The position numbers and the translations under genes are program-made. From the NCBI RefSeq assembly GCF_006782915.1, contig NZ_VCNP01000010.1, forward strand, positions 310,001-374,000: a DNA stretch of 64,000 bases, read 5' to 3'. The notes under the pieces were generated by a model. That model searched no databases, was not told where the DNA came from, and worked only from the letters and a program-made list of their open reading frames with translations. Source of the DNA: Streptomyces calvus (GTDB lineage: Bacteria; Actinomycetota; Actinomycetes; Streptomycetales; Streptomycetaceae). Below, one piece after another: positions 7,833 to 16,305 of this stretch (positions are counted from its first letter, which is position 1; each line of letters starts with the position of its first letter).

Positions 7833-8657
7833 GTGCGCTCACGACGACTTCTCGAACGCCCCCTGCGCTCCCTGGAGGAGCTGGGCACCCAACTGGTCTT
7901 CTACGGCCGTTCACTGGCGTGGACGGGCCGCACGCTGCGCCGCTACAAGAAGGAGGTGCTGCGGCTGCTGGCCGAGGTGAGCTTCGGCCGGGGCGCGCTC
8001 GCCGTGGTCGGCGGCACGGTCGGCGTGATCGCCTTCCTGTCGTTCTTCACCGGCACCGAGGTCGGGCTCCAGGGCTACGCGGCCCTCAACCAGCTCGGCA
8101 CCTCCAACTTCGTGGCCTTCCTGTCGGCCTACTTCAACACCCGGGAGATCGCGCCGCTGGTGGCCGGGCTGGCCCTGTCGGCGACGGTCGGCGCCGGGTT
8201 CACCGCGCAGCTCGGCGCGATGCGGATCAGCGAGGAGACCGACGCCCTCGAGGTGATGGGCGTGCCCTCGCTGCCGTTCCTGGTGACGACCCGGATGATC
8301 GCCGGATTCGTCGCCGTGATCCCGCTGTACGTGGTGGGGCTGCTGTCGTCGTACCTGGCCGCGCGGACCATCACCACCGGCTACTACGGGCAGTCGACGG
8401 GCACCTACGACCACTACTTCCACCAGTACCTGCCGCCGGTCGACGTGTTCTGGTCGTTCGGCAAGGTGATCGTCTTCGCGGTGCTGATCATCCTGGTGCA
8501 CTGCTACTACGGCTACCACGCGAGCGGCGGTCCGGCCGGGGTGGGCGTCGCGGTGGGCCGCGCGGTGCGCACCTCGATCGTGGCGATCAACGTCCTCGAC
8601 TTCTTCCTGTCCCTGGCGATCTGGGGCGCCAACACGACCGTACGGATCGCGGGGTGA
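7833..8657 (+). CDS. YrbEB/MlaE-family permease of the mce locus
   Basis: Second permease subunit, 274 residues. The MlaE-type core reads LALSATVGAGFTAQLGAMRI followed by EETDALEVMGVPSLPFLV. An amphipathic N terminus (about 1-45) precedes the hydrophobic segments. Start is GTG 7833; the stop overlaps the first Mce gene by 4 bases (GTGA). Forms the membrane channel with the preceding permease. Confidence 0.95.
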   Translation: MRSRRLLERPLRSLEELGTQLVFYGRSLAWTGRTLRRYKKEVLRLLAEVSFGRGALAVVGGTVGVIAFLSFFTGTEVGLQGYAALNQLGTSNFVAFLSAYFNTREIAPLVAGLALSATVGAGFTAQLGAMRISEETDALEVMGVPSLPFLVTTRMIAGFVAVIPLYVVGLLSSYLAARTITTGYYGQSTGTYDHYFHQYLPPVDVFWSFGKVIVFAVLIILVHCYYGYHASGGPAGVGVAVGRAVRTSIVAINVLDFFLSLAIWGANTTVRIAG

Positions 8658-9907
8658 GCGCGGTGAGAGTGCTGAGACTGAGGCTGTACGGCATCGCCTT
8701 CATCGCCGTGCTGGCGCTGCTGCTGTCCCTCGCGGTGGCCGTCTACCAGCAGGCGTTCACGCCCGTCGTCAAGGTCACGCTGGAGGCCGGCCGGCTCGGC
8801 AACCAGCTCGACCCGCGGGCCGACGTGAAGCTGCGCGGGCTGCTGGTCGGCGAGGTGCGCGAGGTCCACGCGGACGGCACCGGGGCCACCCTCGACCTGG
8901 CCCTGAAGCCCGAGCACGTGGGCCGCATCCCGTCGGACGTACGGGCCCGGCTGCTGCCCAAGACGCTGTTCGGCGAGAAGTACGTCGACCTGGTGGCGCC
9001 CGGCGGCTCCGCGGCCCGGCCGATCCGGGCCGGCGACGTCATCACCCAGGACCGCACGACGGTCGGCATGGAGGTCCAGCAGCTGATGAACGACCTGCTG
9101 CCGCTGCTGCGCACGGTCGAACCCGGTGAACTCAACGCCACGCTGTCCGCGTTCGCCGGCGCCCTGGAGGGCCGCGGCGACCGCATCGGCGACAACCTCA
9201 CGCGGCTGGAGGCCTACCTGCGCAAGCTCAATCCGCATCTGCCGTCGCTGAAGGAGGACATCTCGCGGTTCGCGGACGTCGCCGAGGTGTACGGCGACGC
9301 GGCACCGGACCTGCTGCGGATCCTGCGCAACACCGTCACCACCAGCCGCACCCTGGTCGAGAAGAAGGACCGGCTGGCCTCGGCGCTGCGCACCACGGCG
9401 ACCGTCGCCGGGACCGGGCGGGAGTTCCTCGACACCAACGGCGACCGCCTGATCACCCTGGGCCGGGTCTCCCGGCCCACGCTCGACCTGTTCGCCCGCT
9501 ACTCCCCCGAGTACCCGTGCCTGCTGGCCGGCCTGGTCCGGCAGAACAAGGCCGCCGAGGAGACGTACCGGGGCGGCAGGATGCGGATCACCCTGGAGGT
9601 GGTCCGCGCACGGCCGGCGTACGAGCCCGGTGAGGAGCCCGTCCACGGCGAGCGGTCCGGCCCGAACTGCCACGGCCTGCCCCATCCGCAGGTGCCGGCA
9701 CCGCACATCGACCTGGACGACGGGGCGAAGTCCGGTGCTCCGGGCGGCGTCGGCGGTTCCTCGCCGGTGTCCGCCACGGCCGCCGAGCAGCGGGCCGTCG
9801 GCTCGCTCGTCGCGCCCGTGCTGGGCGTGCCGGCGGACGAGGTGCCGCCGGTGACGACCCTGCTGTTCGGCCCGCTGGCCCGCGGAACGGCGGTGAGCGT
9901 CGCATGA
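8654..9907 (+). CDS. Mce family protein 1 (MceA position)
   Basis: Substrate-binding/tunnel subunit of the Mce importer, anchored outside the membrane. GTG 8654 overlaps the permease stop and gives 417 residues. An N-terminal anchor (about 8-30, YGIAFIAVLALLLSLAVAVY) is followed by the MlaD/Mce domain (about 35-115: RADVKLRGLLVGEVREV, PKTLFGEKYVDLV). A long helical Mce C-terminal region with heptad character (about 130-290) and a polar tail with CxxL and Cys pairs follow. A much longer open frame upstream is an antisense/off-frame extension over the permeases. Confidence 0.93.
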   Translation: MSAVRVLRLRLYGIAFIAVLALLLSLAVAVYQQAFTPVVKVTLEAGRLGNQLDPRADVKLRGLLVGEVREVHADGTGATLDLALKPEHVGRIPSDVRARLLPKTLFGEKYVDLVAPGGSAARPIRAGDVITQDRTTVGMEVQQLMNDLLPLLRTVEPGELNATLSAFAGALEGRGDRIGDNLTRLEAYLRKLNPHLPSLKEDISRFADVAEVYGDAAPDLLRILRNTVTTSRTLVEKKDRLASALRTTATVAGTGREFLDTNGDRLITLGRVSRPTLDLFARYSPEYPCLLAGLVRQNKAAEETYRGGRMRITLEVVRARPAYEPGEEPVHGERSGPNCHGLPHPQVPAPHIDLDDGAKSGAPGGVGGSSPVSATAAEQRAVGSLVAPVLGVPADEVPPVTTLLFGPLARGTAVSVA

Positions 9908-10941
9908 GCACGTCCAAGGCCCGCCGGACCGTGGCCCCACTGGTCAAGTTCAGCCTGTTCGCCGTGGTGACGATCCTGGCGACGGCCCTGCTCGCCGCCA
10001 CCATCGTCAACATCTCCTTCGAGCCGAAGCACTCCTACCGGGCGGTGTTCAGCGATGTCACCGGCCTGGAGGAGGGCGACGACATCCGGGTCGCCGGGGT
10101 GCGCGTCGGCGAGGTCGAGGAGATCCGGATCAAGGACCGGACCCGGGCGGAGATCACCTTCAGCGTCCGCGCCGACCGGCCGCTGCTGACGACGACCGGC
10201 GCGGTGGTGCGCTACCGGAACCTGGTCGGCCGGCGCTATGTCGCGCTCACCGAGGGCGCGGGCAGCGCCTCCCGGCTGCGGCCGGGCGGCACCATCCCGC
10301 TGTCGCGGACCCAGCCCGCGCTCGACCTCAACGTGCTGCTGAACGGGTTCAAGCCGCTGTTCGCCGCGCTCAGCCCGGAGGACGTCAACAGGCTCGCCAC
10401 CGACATCATCAAGACGCTCCAGGGCGAGGGCGGCACGGTGAACAGCCTGCTGGCGCACACCGCGTCGCTCACTACGACGCTCGCCGACCGGGACGAGCTG
10501 ATCGGTTCCGTCGTCACCAACCTCAACACGGTGCTCACCACGCTCGACAAGCGCAGCGGCCGGTTCTCCGGGCTGCTGAAGCAGCTGCGGCGGGTGATCT
10601 CGGGGCTGTCCGCGGACCGCAAACCGCTCGGCGAGTCGCTGGTGGGCATCGGCGACCTCACGGAGGCCACCTCGGGGCTGCTGAAGGACGCGCGGCCGCC
10701 GCTGAAGGACGACATCGCCGAACTGAACGAGCTGACCGGAACCCTGAACGACAACGAGAAGACCGTGGAGGGCGTGCTGAAGCGGCTGCCTAACAAGCTC
10801 AACGAGCTGACCGGGACGGCGTCCTACGGCTCGTGGTTCAACTTCTACCTGTGCGACTTCGACGGCCGGGTGGTGCTGCCGGGAAGCGACCGGGTGCTCG
10901 AACCGGGACTGCACGTGGCACGGGCGAGGTGCGGCTCATGA
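9904..10941 (+). CDS. Mce family protein 2
   Basis: 345 residues. An N-terminal anchor (about 12-33, KFSLFAVVTILATALLAATI), a Mce/MlaD domain (about 40-120: GDDIRVAGVRVGEVEEIRI, YRNLVGRRYVALTEG) and a helical tunnel-forming domain to about 310. Ends with CDFDGRVV...ARCGS. ATG 9904 overlaps the preceding gene (ATGA). Confidence 0.95.
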   Translation: MSTSKARRTVAPLVKFSLFAVVTILATALLAATIVNISFEPKHSYRAVFSDVTGLEEGDDIRVAGVRVGEVEEIRIKDRTRAEITFSVRADRPLLTTTGAVVRYRNLVGRRYVALTEGAGSASRLRPGGTIPLSRTQPALDLNVLLNGFKPLFAALSPEDVNRLATDIIKTLQGEGGTVNSLLAHTASLTTTLADRDELIGSVVTNLNTVLTTLDKRSGRFSGLLKQLRRVISGLSADRKPLGESLVGIGDLTEATSGLLKDARPPLKDDIAELNELTGTLNDNEKTVEGVLKRLPNKLNELTGTASYGSWFNFYLCDFDGRVVLPGSDRVLEPGLHVARARCGS

Positions 10942-12047
10942 GCACACGTTTCCTGCCGCGCCGCCGGCGCCGGCCGGAGCCGCTGATGAAGGTGCGGATC
11001 GACCCGCCGAGGCTGCCGCGCCCGCGGCTGCCGAGGCTGCGGCGCCGCAAGGGCGGCGGTCCCCGGACGAAGCCGTTCCGGGAACGCAATCCCGTGGTCA
11101 TCGGTGCCGTCGGGCTGACCGTCCTGGCGCTGCTGACCGTCGCCGCGTTCAACGCGGACAGCCTGCCGGTGATCGGCGGCGGCACCCGCTACAGCGCGGC
11201 GTTCTCCGAGGCGGGCGGGCTGAAGCCGGGCGACGAGGTGCGGATCGCCGGGGTCAAGGTCGGCAAGGTGGAGACCGTCGACCTGGACGGCGACCACGTC
11301 GAGGTGGTCTTCAAGCTGCGCGGCGAACCGGAGTTCGGCCGGGAGACCGGCGCGTCGATCCGGGTGGAGACCATCCTCGGCGCCAAGTACCTGGCCCTGC
11401 ACCCCGAAGGTCCCGGGCAGCTCCCGGCGGGCAGCGAGATCCCGCTGCGGCGCACCGTCCCGGCGTACGACGTGGTGGAGGCGTTCAGCGATCTGACGAC
11501 CACCACGGAGGAGGTCGACACGCAGCGGCTGGCCAAGGCGCTGGACACCCTGTCGGCGACCTTCGAGGACTCGCCCGAGGAGGTGCGCGCCTCCATCAAG
11601 GGCCTGTCGAAGATCTCCCGGACGGTCGCCTCGCGCGACAAGGAGCTCGGTGAACTCCTCGACCGGGCGAACGGCGTCAGCGGTGTGCTGGCCGAACGCT
11701 CCGGCGACTTCAGCGCCATGGTCAAGGACGGCAACGAGCTGTTCAAGGAGATCAGCAAGCGCCGCAAGGCGATCCACAAGCTGCTGACGACCTCCGCGGA
11801 GCTGGGCGTCGAACTGTCCGGTCTGGTGGAGGACAACCGCAAGGAGATCGGTCCCGCCCTGAAGAACCTCAACACGTTCGTGAGGATGCTGGAACGCAAC
11901 CAGAAGAGCCTGGACCGCAGCGTCGCCCTGCTCGCCCCCTACGTCCGGGTCTTCTCCAACACCCTCGGCAACGGCCGCTGGTTCGACAGCTACATCCAGA
12001 ACCTGGTCGCGGCACCCGTGGTGCCCAGGACGGGAGGCACCCCGTGA
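10938..12047 (+). CDS. Mce family protein 3
   Basis: 369 residues. An unusually long, very basic cytosolic N terminus (about 1-52, RRRRRPEPLMK..., PRLPRPRLPRLRRRKGGG) precedes the membrane anchor (about 53-75). The Mce domain follows (GDEVRIAGVKVGKVETVDL, TILGAKYLALHPEG), then a helical region. The basic arm is the oddity; it may contact phospholipid headgroups or the ATPase. ATG 10938 overlaps the upstream stop. Confidence 0.94.
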   Translation: MSTRFLPRRRRRPEPLMKVRIDPPRLPRPRLPRLRRRKGGGPRTKPFRERNPVVIGAVGLTVLALLTVAAFNADSLPVIGGGTRYSAAFSEAGGLKPGDEVRIAGVKVGKVETVDLDGDHVEVVFKLRGEPEFGRETGASIRVETILGAKYLALHPEGPGQLPAGSEIPLRRTVPAYDVVEAFSDLTTTTEEVDTQRLAKALDTLSATFEDSPEEVRASIKGLSKISRTVASRDKELGELLDRANGVSGVLAERSGDFSAMVKDGNELFKEISKRRKAIHKLLTTSAELGVELSGLVEDNRKEIGPALKNLNTFVRMLERNQKSLDRSVALLAPYVRVFSNTLGNGRWFDSYIQNLVAAPVVPRTGGTP

Positions 12048-13156
12048 GGAAACGCATCGCGCTGCTCACCGCCCTGGCGCTGGTCGCCGGGCTCGCCTAC
12101 GCGCTGTGGCCGCGCCCCGACACCGTGCGCGTCACGGCGTACTTCCCGCGCACCGTCGGCATCTACCCCGGCTCCGACGTGCGCGTCCTGGGCGTGCGGA
12201 TCGGCGAGGTCAAGGAGATCGTGCCGGAGGGCGGCCGGGTGCGGGTGGAGCTGGAGTACGGGGCGGGCCGCCGCATCCCGGCCGACGCGCAGGCCGCGAT
12301 CATCAACTCCTCGGTGGTGAGCGACCGTTACGTGCAGCTGCTGCCGGTGTACCGGAAGGGACCGGCGCTGCGGGACGGCGACGTGATCCCCGAGTCGCGC
12401 ACGGCCGTGCCGGTCGAGCTGGACCGGATCTTCGACAGCCTGCGCACCACGGCCGAGGCGCTCGGCCCGGAGGGCGCCAACAAGGACGGCTCGCTGTCCC
12501 GGCTGCTCGGCGTGAGCGCCGACAACCTCGAGGGGCAGGGCGGGAATCTGCACCGCACGGTGAAGGACCTCTCCGAGGCGGCGGGCACGCTCGCCGACCA
12601 CCGTGGCGACCTGTTCGGGACCGTGCGCAACCTCCAGGTGTTCACCACGGCGCTGGCCGCCGACGACAAGGAGGTGCGGGCGTTCAACACCAGCCTCGCC
12701 GAGGTGGCGGAGCAACTGGCCGGTGAGCGCAAGGACTTGGCGGCGGCGCTGAAGAACCTCGGTACGGCCCTCGGGGACGTGGCCGACTTCGTGAAGAAGA
12801 ACAAGAAGTCGCTGACGGCGAACGTGCGGGGACTCAGCGAGGTCACCAAGGTGCTGGTCACCCAGCGGGCCGCCCTGGAGGAACTCCTGGAGGTCGCGCC
12901 GACCGGCCTGTCCAACCTGCAGAACGCCTACAACGCCTCGTCCGGCACGCTCGACACCCGCAACAACCCCGAGCACCCGCAGGACCCGGCCGCGCTGCTG
13001 TGCTCGCTGCTGCGGACCACCGGCGACGAGGGCGGCGAGAACCCCGACTGCCGGGAGCTCCAGCGGCTCTTCGACTCCCTGCCCGAACTGCCGAAGGCAC
13101 CGGCCTCCGGCTCGGTCGACCGCACCCTCGGCGGGATCCTGGAGGCCGACGCATGA
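12044..13156 (+). CDS. Mce family protein 4
   Basis: 370 residues from GTG 12044 (4-base overlap). A short N-terminal anchor (about 4-22, RIALLTALALVAGLAYAL), Mce domain (GSDVRVLGVRIGEVKEIV, SVVSDRYVQLLPVY), long helical region, and a C-terminal segment with two Cys (ALLCSLL, NPDCREL) that may form a disulfide. Belongs to the hexameric Mce assembly. Confidence 0.94.
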   Translation: MRKRIALLTALALVAGLAYALWPRPDTVRVTAYFPRTVGIYPGSDVRVLGVRIGEVKEIVPEGGRVRVELEYGAGRRIPADAQAAIINSSVVSDRYVQLLPVYRKGPALRDGDVIPESRTAVPVELDRIFDSLRTTAEALGPEGANKDGSLSRLLGVSADNLEGQGGNLHRTVKDLSEAAGTLADHRGDLFGTVRNLQVFTTALAADDKEVRAFNTSLAEVAEQLAGERKDLAAALKNLGTALGDVADFVKKNKKSLTANVRGLSEVTKVLVTQRAALEELLEVAPTGLSNLQNAYNASSGTLDTRNNPEHPQDPAALLCSLLRTTGDEGGENPDCRELQRLFDSLPELPKAPASGSVDRTLGGILEADA

Positions 13157-14481
13157 GCGCACGAGACACGGGCGCGCGGCCCGCGGTGACACGGCCCGCG
13201 GCGGCGCGCCGGCGCACCGGCGTGGTGGCCTGGGCGGCGGCGGGCACCCTGCTGCTGTCCGGCTGCGAGTTCAACGGCTGGCACGACGTGCCGCTGCCCG
13301 GCGGCGCCGCCGCCGACGGCCGCGCCTTCCACGTCACCGTCGAGTTCCGGGACGTGATGGACCTGGTGCCGCAGTCCGCCGTGAAGGTGAACGACGTCAC
13401 CGTGGGCGCGGTGGAGGAGGTCGAACTGGACGGCTGGCACGCCCGGGTGCGGCTGCGCGTCGCGGACTCGGTGAAGCTGCCCGCCAACGCGGTCGCCGAA
13501 CTGCGGCAGACCAGCATGCTCGGCGAGAAGTACGTGGCGCTGTCCGCGCCCGCCGGCACCGCACCCGTCGGGCGCCTCGCCGACGGCGACCGCATCCCGC
13601 TGTCCCGCAGCGGCCGCAACCCGGAGATCGAGGAGGTGCTGTCCGCGCTGTCGGCGCTGCTCAACGGCGGCGGCGTGGCGCAGCTGAAGACCATCACCGT
13701 CGAGCTGAACAAGGCGCTGGACGGCCGGGAGAACCGGGTGAAGTCGCTGCTGAAGGAGCTCGACACGTTCCTCGGCGGCCTGGACGGGCAGCGCAAGGAG
13801 ATCGTCCGCGCGCTCGAGGGCATCGACCGGCTGGCCAAGCGGCTCGGCAAGGAGAAGGAGACCATCGCGGAGGCGGTCGACACCATGCCGCCGGCCTTGA
13901 AGGTCCTCGCCGACCAGCGCCGCGACCTGACGAAGATGCTGACGGCGCTGTCGAAGCTCGGCAGGACCGGCACCCGGGTCGTGAACGCCTCCCACGACGA
14001 CATGGTCGCCAACCTCAAGCAGCTCCGCCCGATCCTCCAGCAGCTCAACAAGGCGGGCGACGACCTGCCCAACTCTCTGGAGCTGCTGACCACCTACCCG
14101 TTCCCGCGCAATGTCGTGGACGCCGTGAAGGGCGACTACGTCAACCTCCAGATCACCGCCGACCTCGACCTGTCGCACATCTACGGCAACCTGACCGACG
14201 AGCCGGAGAAGGACGAGGACGGGCCCGGGGCGCCGGACGCACCGGAGCTGCCGGAGGTGCCGGACCTGCCCGGCGTACCGGAGGTGCCGGACGTTCCGCT
14301 GCCCGAGCCGTCCGCGCCCACGCTGCCCGACGCGCCCGGCGAGCCGTCGTCGCCGGGGGCCGGCGGCCCGCTGTGCCCGCCGGTGTGCACCGCCGGCTTT
14401 GGCGACGGGGACACCCGCCGTCTGCCGCCCGGGATCGACCTGGCGCTGGCCGAGCTGATGCTGAAGGGGATGCAGCCGTGA
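13153..14481 (+). CDS. Mce family lipoprotein (MceE position)
   Basis: 442 residues. Residues about 22-40 form a lipoprotein signal ending in the lipobox LLSGC (lipidated Cys about 38). The Mce domain has SAVKVNDVTVGAVEEVEL and TSMLGEKYVALSAPAG. After the helical domain the tail is Pro-rich with steps PELPEVPDLPGVPEVPDVPL, then a Cys-containing end (GGPLCPPVC). The fifth Mce gene is the lipoprotein in most actinobacterial loci, as here. The Pro-Glu/Asp-Val steps resemble the exported tail of the sigma factor encoded at 4912. Confidence 0.95.
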   Translation: MSARDTGARPAVTRPAAARRRTGVVAWAAAGTLLLSGCEFNGWHDVPLPGGAAADGRAFHVTVEFRDVMDLVPQSAVKVNDVTVGAVEEVELDGWHARVRLRVADSVKLPANAVAELRQTSMLGEKYVALSAPAGTAPVGRLADGDRIPLSRSGRNPEIEEVLSALSALLNGGGVAQLKTITVELNKALDGRENRVKSLLKELDTFLGGLDGQRKEIVRALEGIDRLAKRLGKEKETIAEAVDTMPPALKVLADQRRDLTKMLTALSKLGRTGTRVVNASHDDMVANLKQLRPILQQLNKAGDDLPNSLELLTTYPFPRNVVDAVKGDYVNLQITADLDLSHIYGNLTDEPEKDEDGPGAPDAPELPEVPDLPGVPEVPDVPLPEPSAPTLPDAPGEPSSPGAGGPLCPPVCTAGFGDGDTRRLPPGIDLALAELMLKGMQP

Positions 14482-15758
14482 TCACCAGAACGGTCAGGGC
14501 CCAGTTGCTGGCGTTCGCCACCGTCACCGCGGTGGGCGTGTCGTACGTGGGCACCGAGTACACGGGACTGGCGGACGCCCTCCTGGACCGCGGGTACACC
14601 GTGCGGGCCCAGTTCACCGGCTCCGGTGGGATCTTCTCCGGCGCCGAGGTCACCTACCGGGGTGTGCCGGTGGGCCGGGTGGGCGCGATGCGGCTGACCG
14701 GCGACGGAGTGTCGGTGGCGCTGGAGATCGACGACGAGGCGCCGCGCATCCCGGCCGACACGCTCGCCGTGGTGGCGAACCGGTCGGCGGTGGGCGAGCA
14801 GTACGTCGACCTCCAGCCGCGCCGCGGCGGCGGACCGTATCTGCTGGACGGCAGCACCATCCCGAAGGCGCACACCCGGGTGCCGCTGCCGACCACGGAC
14901 CTGGTGGTGGGCCTGGACCGGCTGGTGAACTCGGTCGGCAAGGACGATCTGCGCATCACCGTGGACGAGTTGGGCAAGGCGTTCGCCGGTACGGGACCGC
15001 ACCTGGGCAAGCTGGTCGACTCGGGCAACGCGCTCGTGGAGTCGGCGTCCGAGGCGCTGCCGGAGACGGTGGCGCTGATCGAGGACTCGCGCACGGTCCT
15101 CAAGACGCAGGCCGACCAGGGCTCGGCGATCAAGGCGTTCTCCCGCGACCTGGCGGCGCTGACGGAGCAGCTGAAGTCCAGCGACGGCGATCTGCGCCGG
15201 CTCATCGGCAACGCGACCCCGGCCGCGGTGGAGATCAACTCGCTGTTGAAGTCCACCGGGTCGAGCGTGCCGGTGCTGCTGGCCAACCTCATCAGCGGCG
15301 GCCGGGTCACCGTGGCGCGGCTGCCCGGCGTGGAACAGGCGCTGGTGACGTTCCCCGTGGTGGTGTCGGGCAGTTACACGGTCATTCCCGGCGACGGCAC
15401 GACGCACTTCGGGATGGTCGTGGGCGCCGACGACCCGCCGCCGTGCACCCGCGGCTACGACACCCGGCGGCGCGACCCGGCCGACACGAGCACGCGCGGG
15501 GCGAACACCGGCGCCCGCTGCGCGGAGCCGCGCGGCAGCGAGACCTCGGTGCGCGGCGCGCAGAACGCGCCCGGTGCCACCTCCGCACGGGGCGGGGCGG
15601 AACCGGCGGCGCACGTCACCCCGTACGACCCGGCGACCGGCATGGCGACCGGCCCGGACGGAAGGCCCGTCGAGATCGGCTCGACCGGCGGCGAACAGAG
15701 CATGTTCGGAAAGGAGTCGTGGCAATGGCTGCTCGTCGGACCGATGGCACGGGCGTGA
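14478..15758 (+). CDS. Mce family protein 6
   Basis: 426 residues from GTG 14478 (overlap with the lipoprotein gene). N-terminal anchor about 8-28, Mce domain (GAEVTYRGVPVGRVGAMRL, NRSAVGEQYVDLQPRRGGG), helical domain to about 290. The C-terminal 130 residues are polar, with DTRRRDPADTSTRG and a Gly/Ala-rich stretch. Its last 34 bases overlap the next gene. Confidence 0.94.
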   Translation: MITRTVRAQLLAFATVTAVGVSYVGTEYTGLADALLDRGYTVRAQFTGSGGIFSGAEVTYRGVPVGRVGAMRLTGDGVSVALEIDDEAPRIPADTLAVVANRSAVGEQYVDLQPRRGGGPYLLDGSTIPKAHTRVPLPTTDLVVGLDRLVNSVGKDDLRITVDELGKAFAGTGPHLGKLVDSGNALVESASEALPETVALIEDSRTVLKTQADQGSAIKAFSRDLAALTEQLKSSDGDLRRLIGNATPAAVEINSLLKSTGSSVPVLLANLISGGRVTVARLPGVEQALVTFPVVVSGSYTVIPGDGTTHFGMVVGADDPPPCTRGYDTRRRDPADTSTRGANTGARCAEPRGSETSVRGAQNAPGATSARGGAEPAAHVTPYDPATGMATGPDGRPVEIGSTGGEQSMFGKESWQWLLVGPMARA

Positions 15759-16279
15759 GCGGACGGATACGCGCGGCGGCCCGCCGCCTGGCGCGGGCGG
15801 GGCGTTCCCGGGCGGTGGCCACGGGGCTCGTCGTGGCGACGGTGCTGACCACCGGGTCGGCGCTCTGGCTCGCGTTCGGGGTGCAGGAACAGCGGGAGGC
15901 GGAGCAGCGGCGGCAGGACGTGCTGGCCGCGGCCCGCCAGTCGGCGCTGAACTTCACTTCGCTGGACTACCGGCACTACGAGCGCGACAGCGCCACTGTG
16001 CTGAAGGGCGCGACGGGTGACTTCCGCAAGGAGTTCGCCGCGCAGACGGAGGAGCTGACGAAGCTGGTCGCGCAGAACAAGTCGGTCTCGCAGGGGCAGG
16101 TCCTCGAAGCGGGCATCGTCCGCTCCGACGCGCGCTCGGCCCGGGTGCTGGTGGTCGCCGACAGCAAGGTGACCAACACGGCCGTGCCCGACGGCGAGGC
16201 GCGCACCTACCGGCTGCAGCTCGACCTGGTGCACCGGGACGGGCGCTGGCTGACCTCCGACGTCGAGTTCGTCGGCTGA
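15725..16279 (+). CDS. Mce-associated membrane protein 1
   Basis: 184 residues from ATG 15725, with AAAGGAG about 10 nt upstream inside the end of the sixth Mce gene. A basic N terminus and one membrane helix (about 33-56, AVATGLVVATVLTTGSALWL) precede an exported domain with the Mas/VirB8-like pattern (ARQSALNFTSLDYRHYERDS, GATGDFRKEFAAQ) and strands to the C terminus. Such Mas proteins stabilise or assemble Mce complexes in relatives. Confidence 0.9.
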   Translation: MAARRTDGTGVSGRIRAAARRLARAGRSRAVATGLVVATVLTTGSALWLAFGVQEQREAEQRRQDVLAAARQSALNFTSLDYRHYERDSATVLKGATGDFRKEFAAQTEELTKLVAQNKSVSQGQVLEAGIVRSDARSARVLVVADSKVTNTAVPDGEARTYRLQLDLVHRDGRWLTSDVEFVG

Positions 16280-16305
16280 CCCGCGACACACCGAGGAGCA
16301 GGACC

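Noticed and set aside
6824-8653. Upstream extension of the first Mce gene's frame
   Set aside because: It overlaps the ATPase and both permeases in another phase; the GTG at 8654 overlapping the permease stop begins exactly at the Mce membrane anchor.
15443-15724. Longer N terminus for the first Mce-associated protein
   Set aside because: It would overlap the sixth Mce gene by over 300 bases; AAAGGAG before ATG 15725 and the basic-then-hydrophobic start fit the family.
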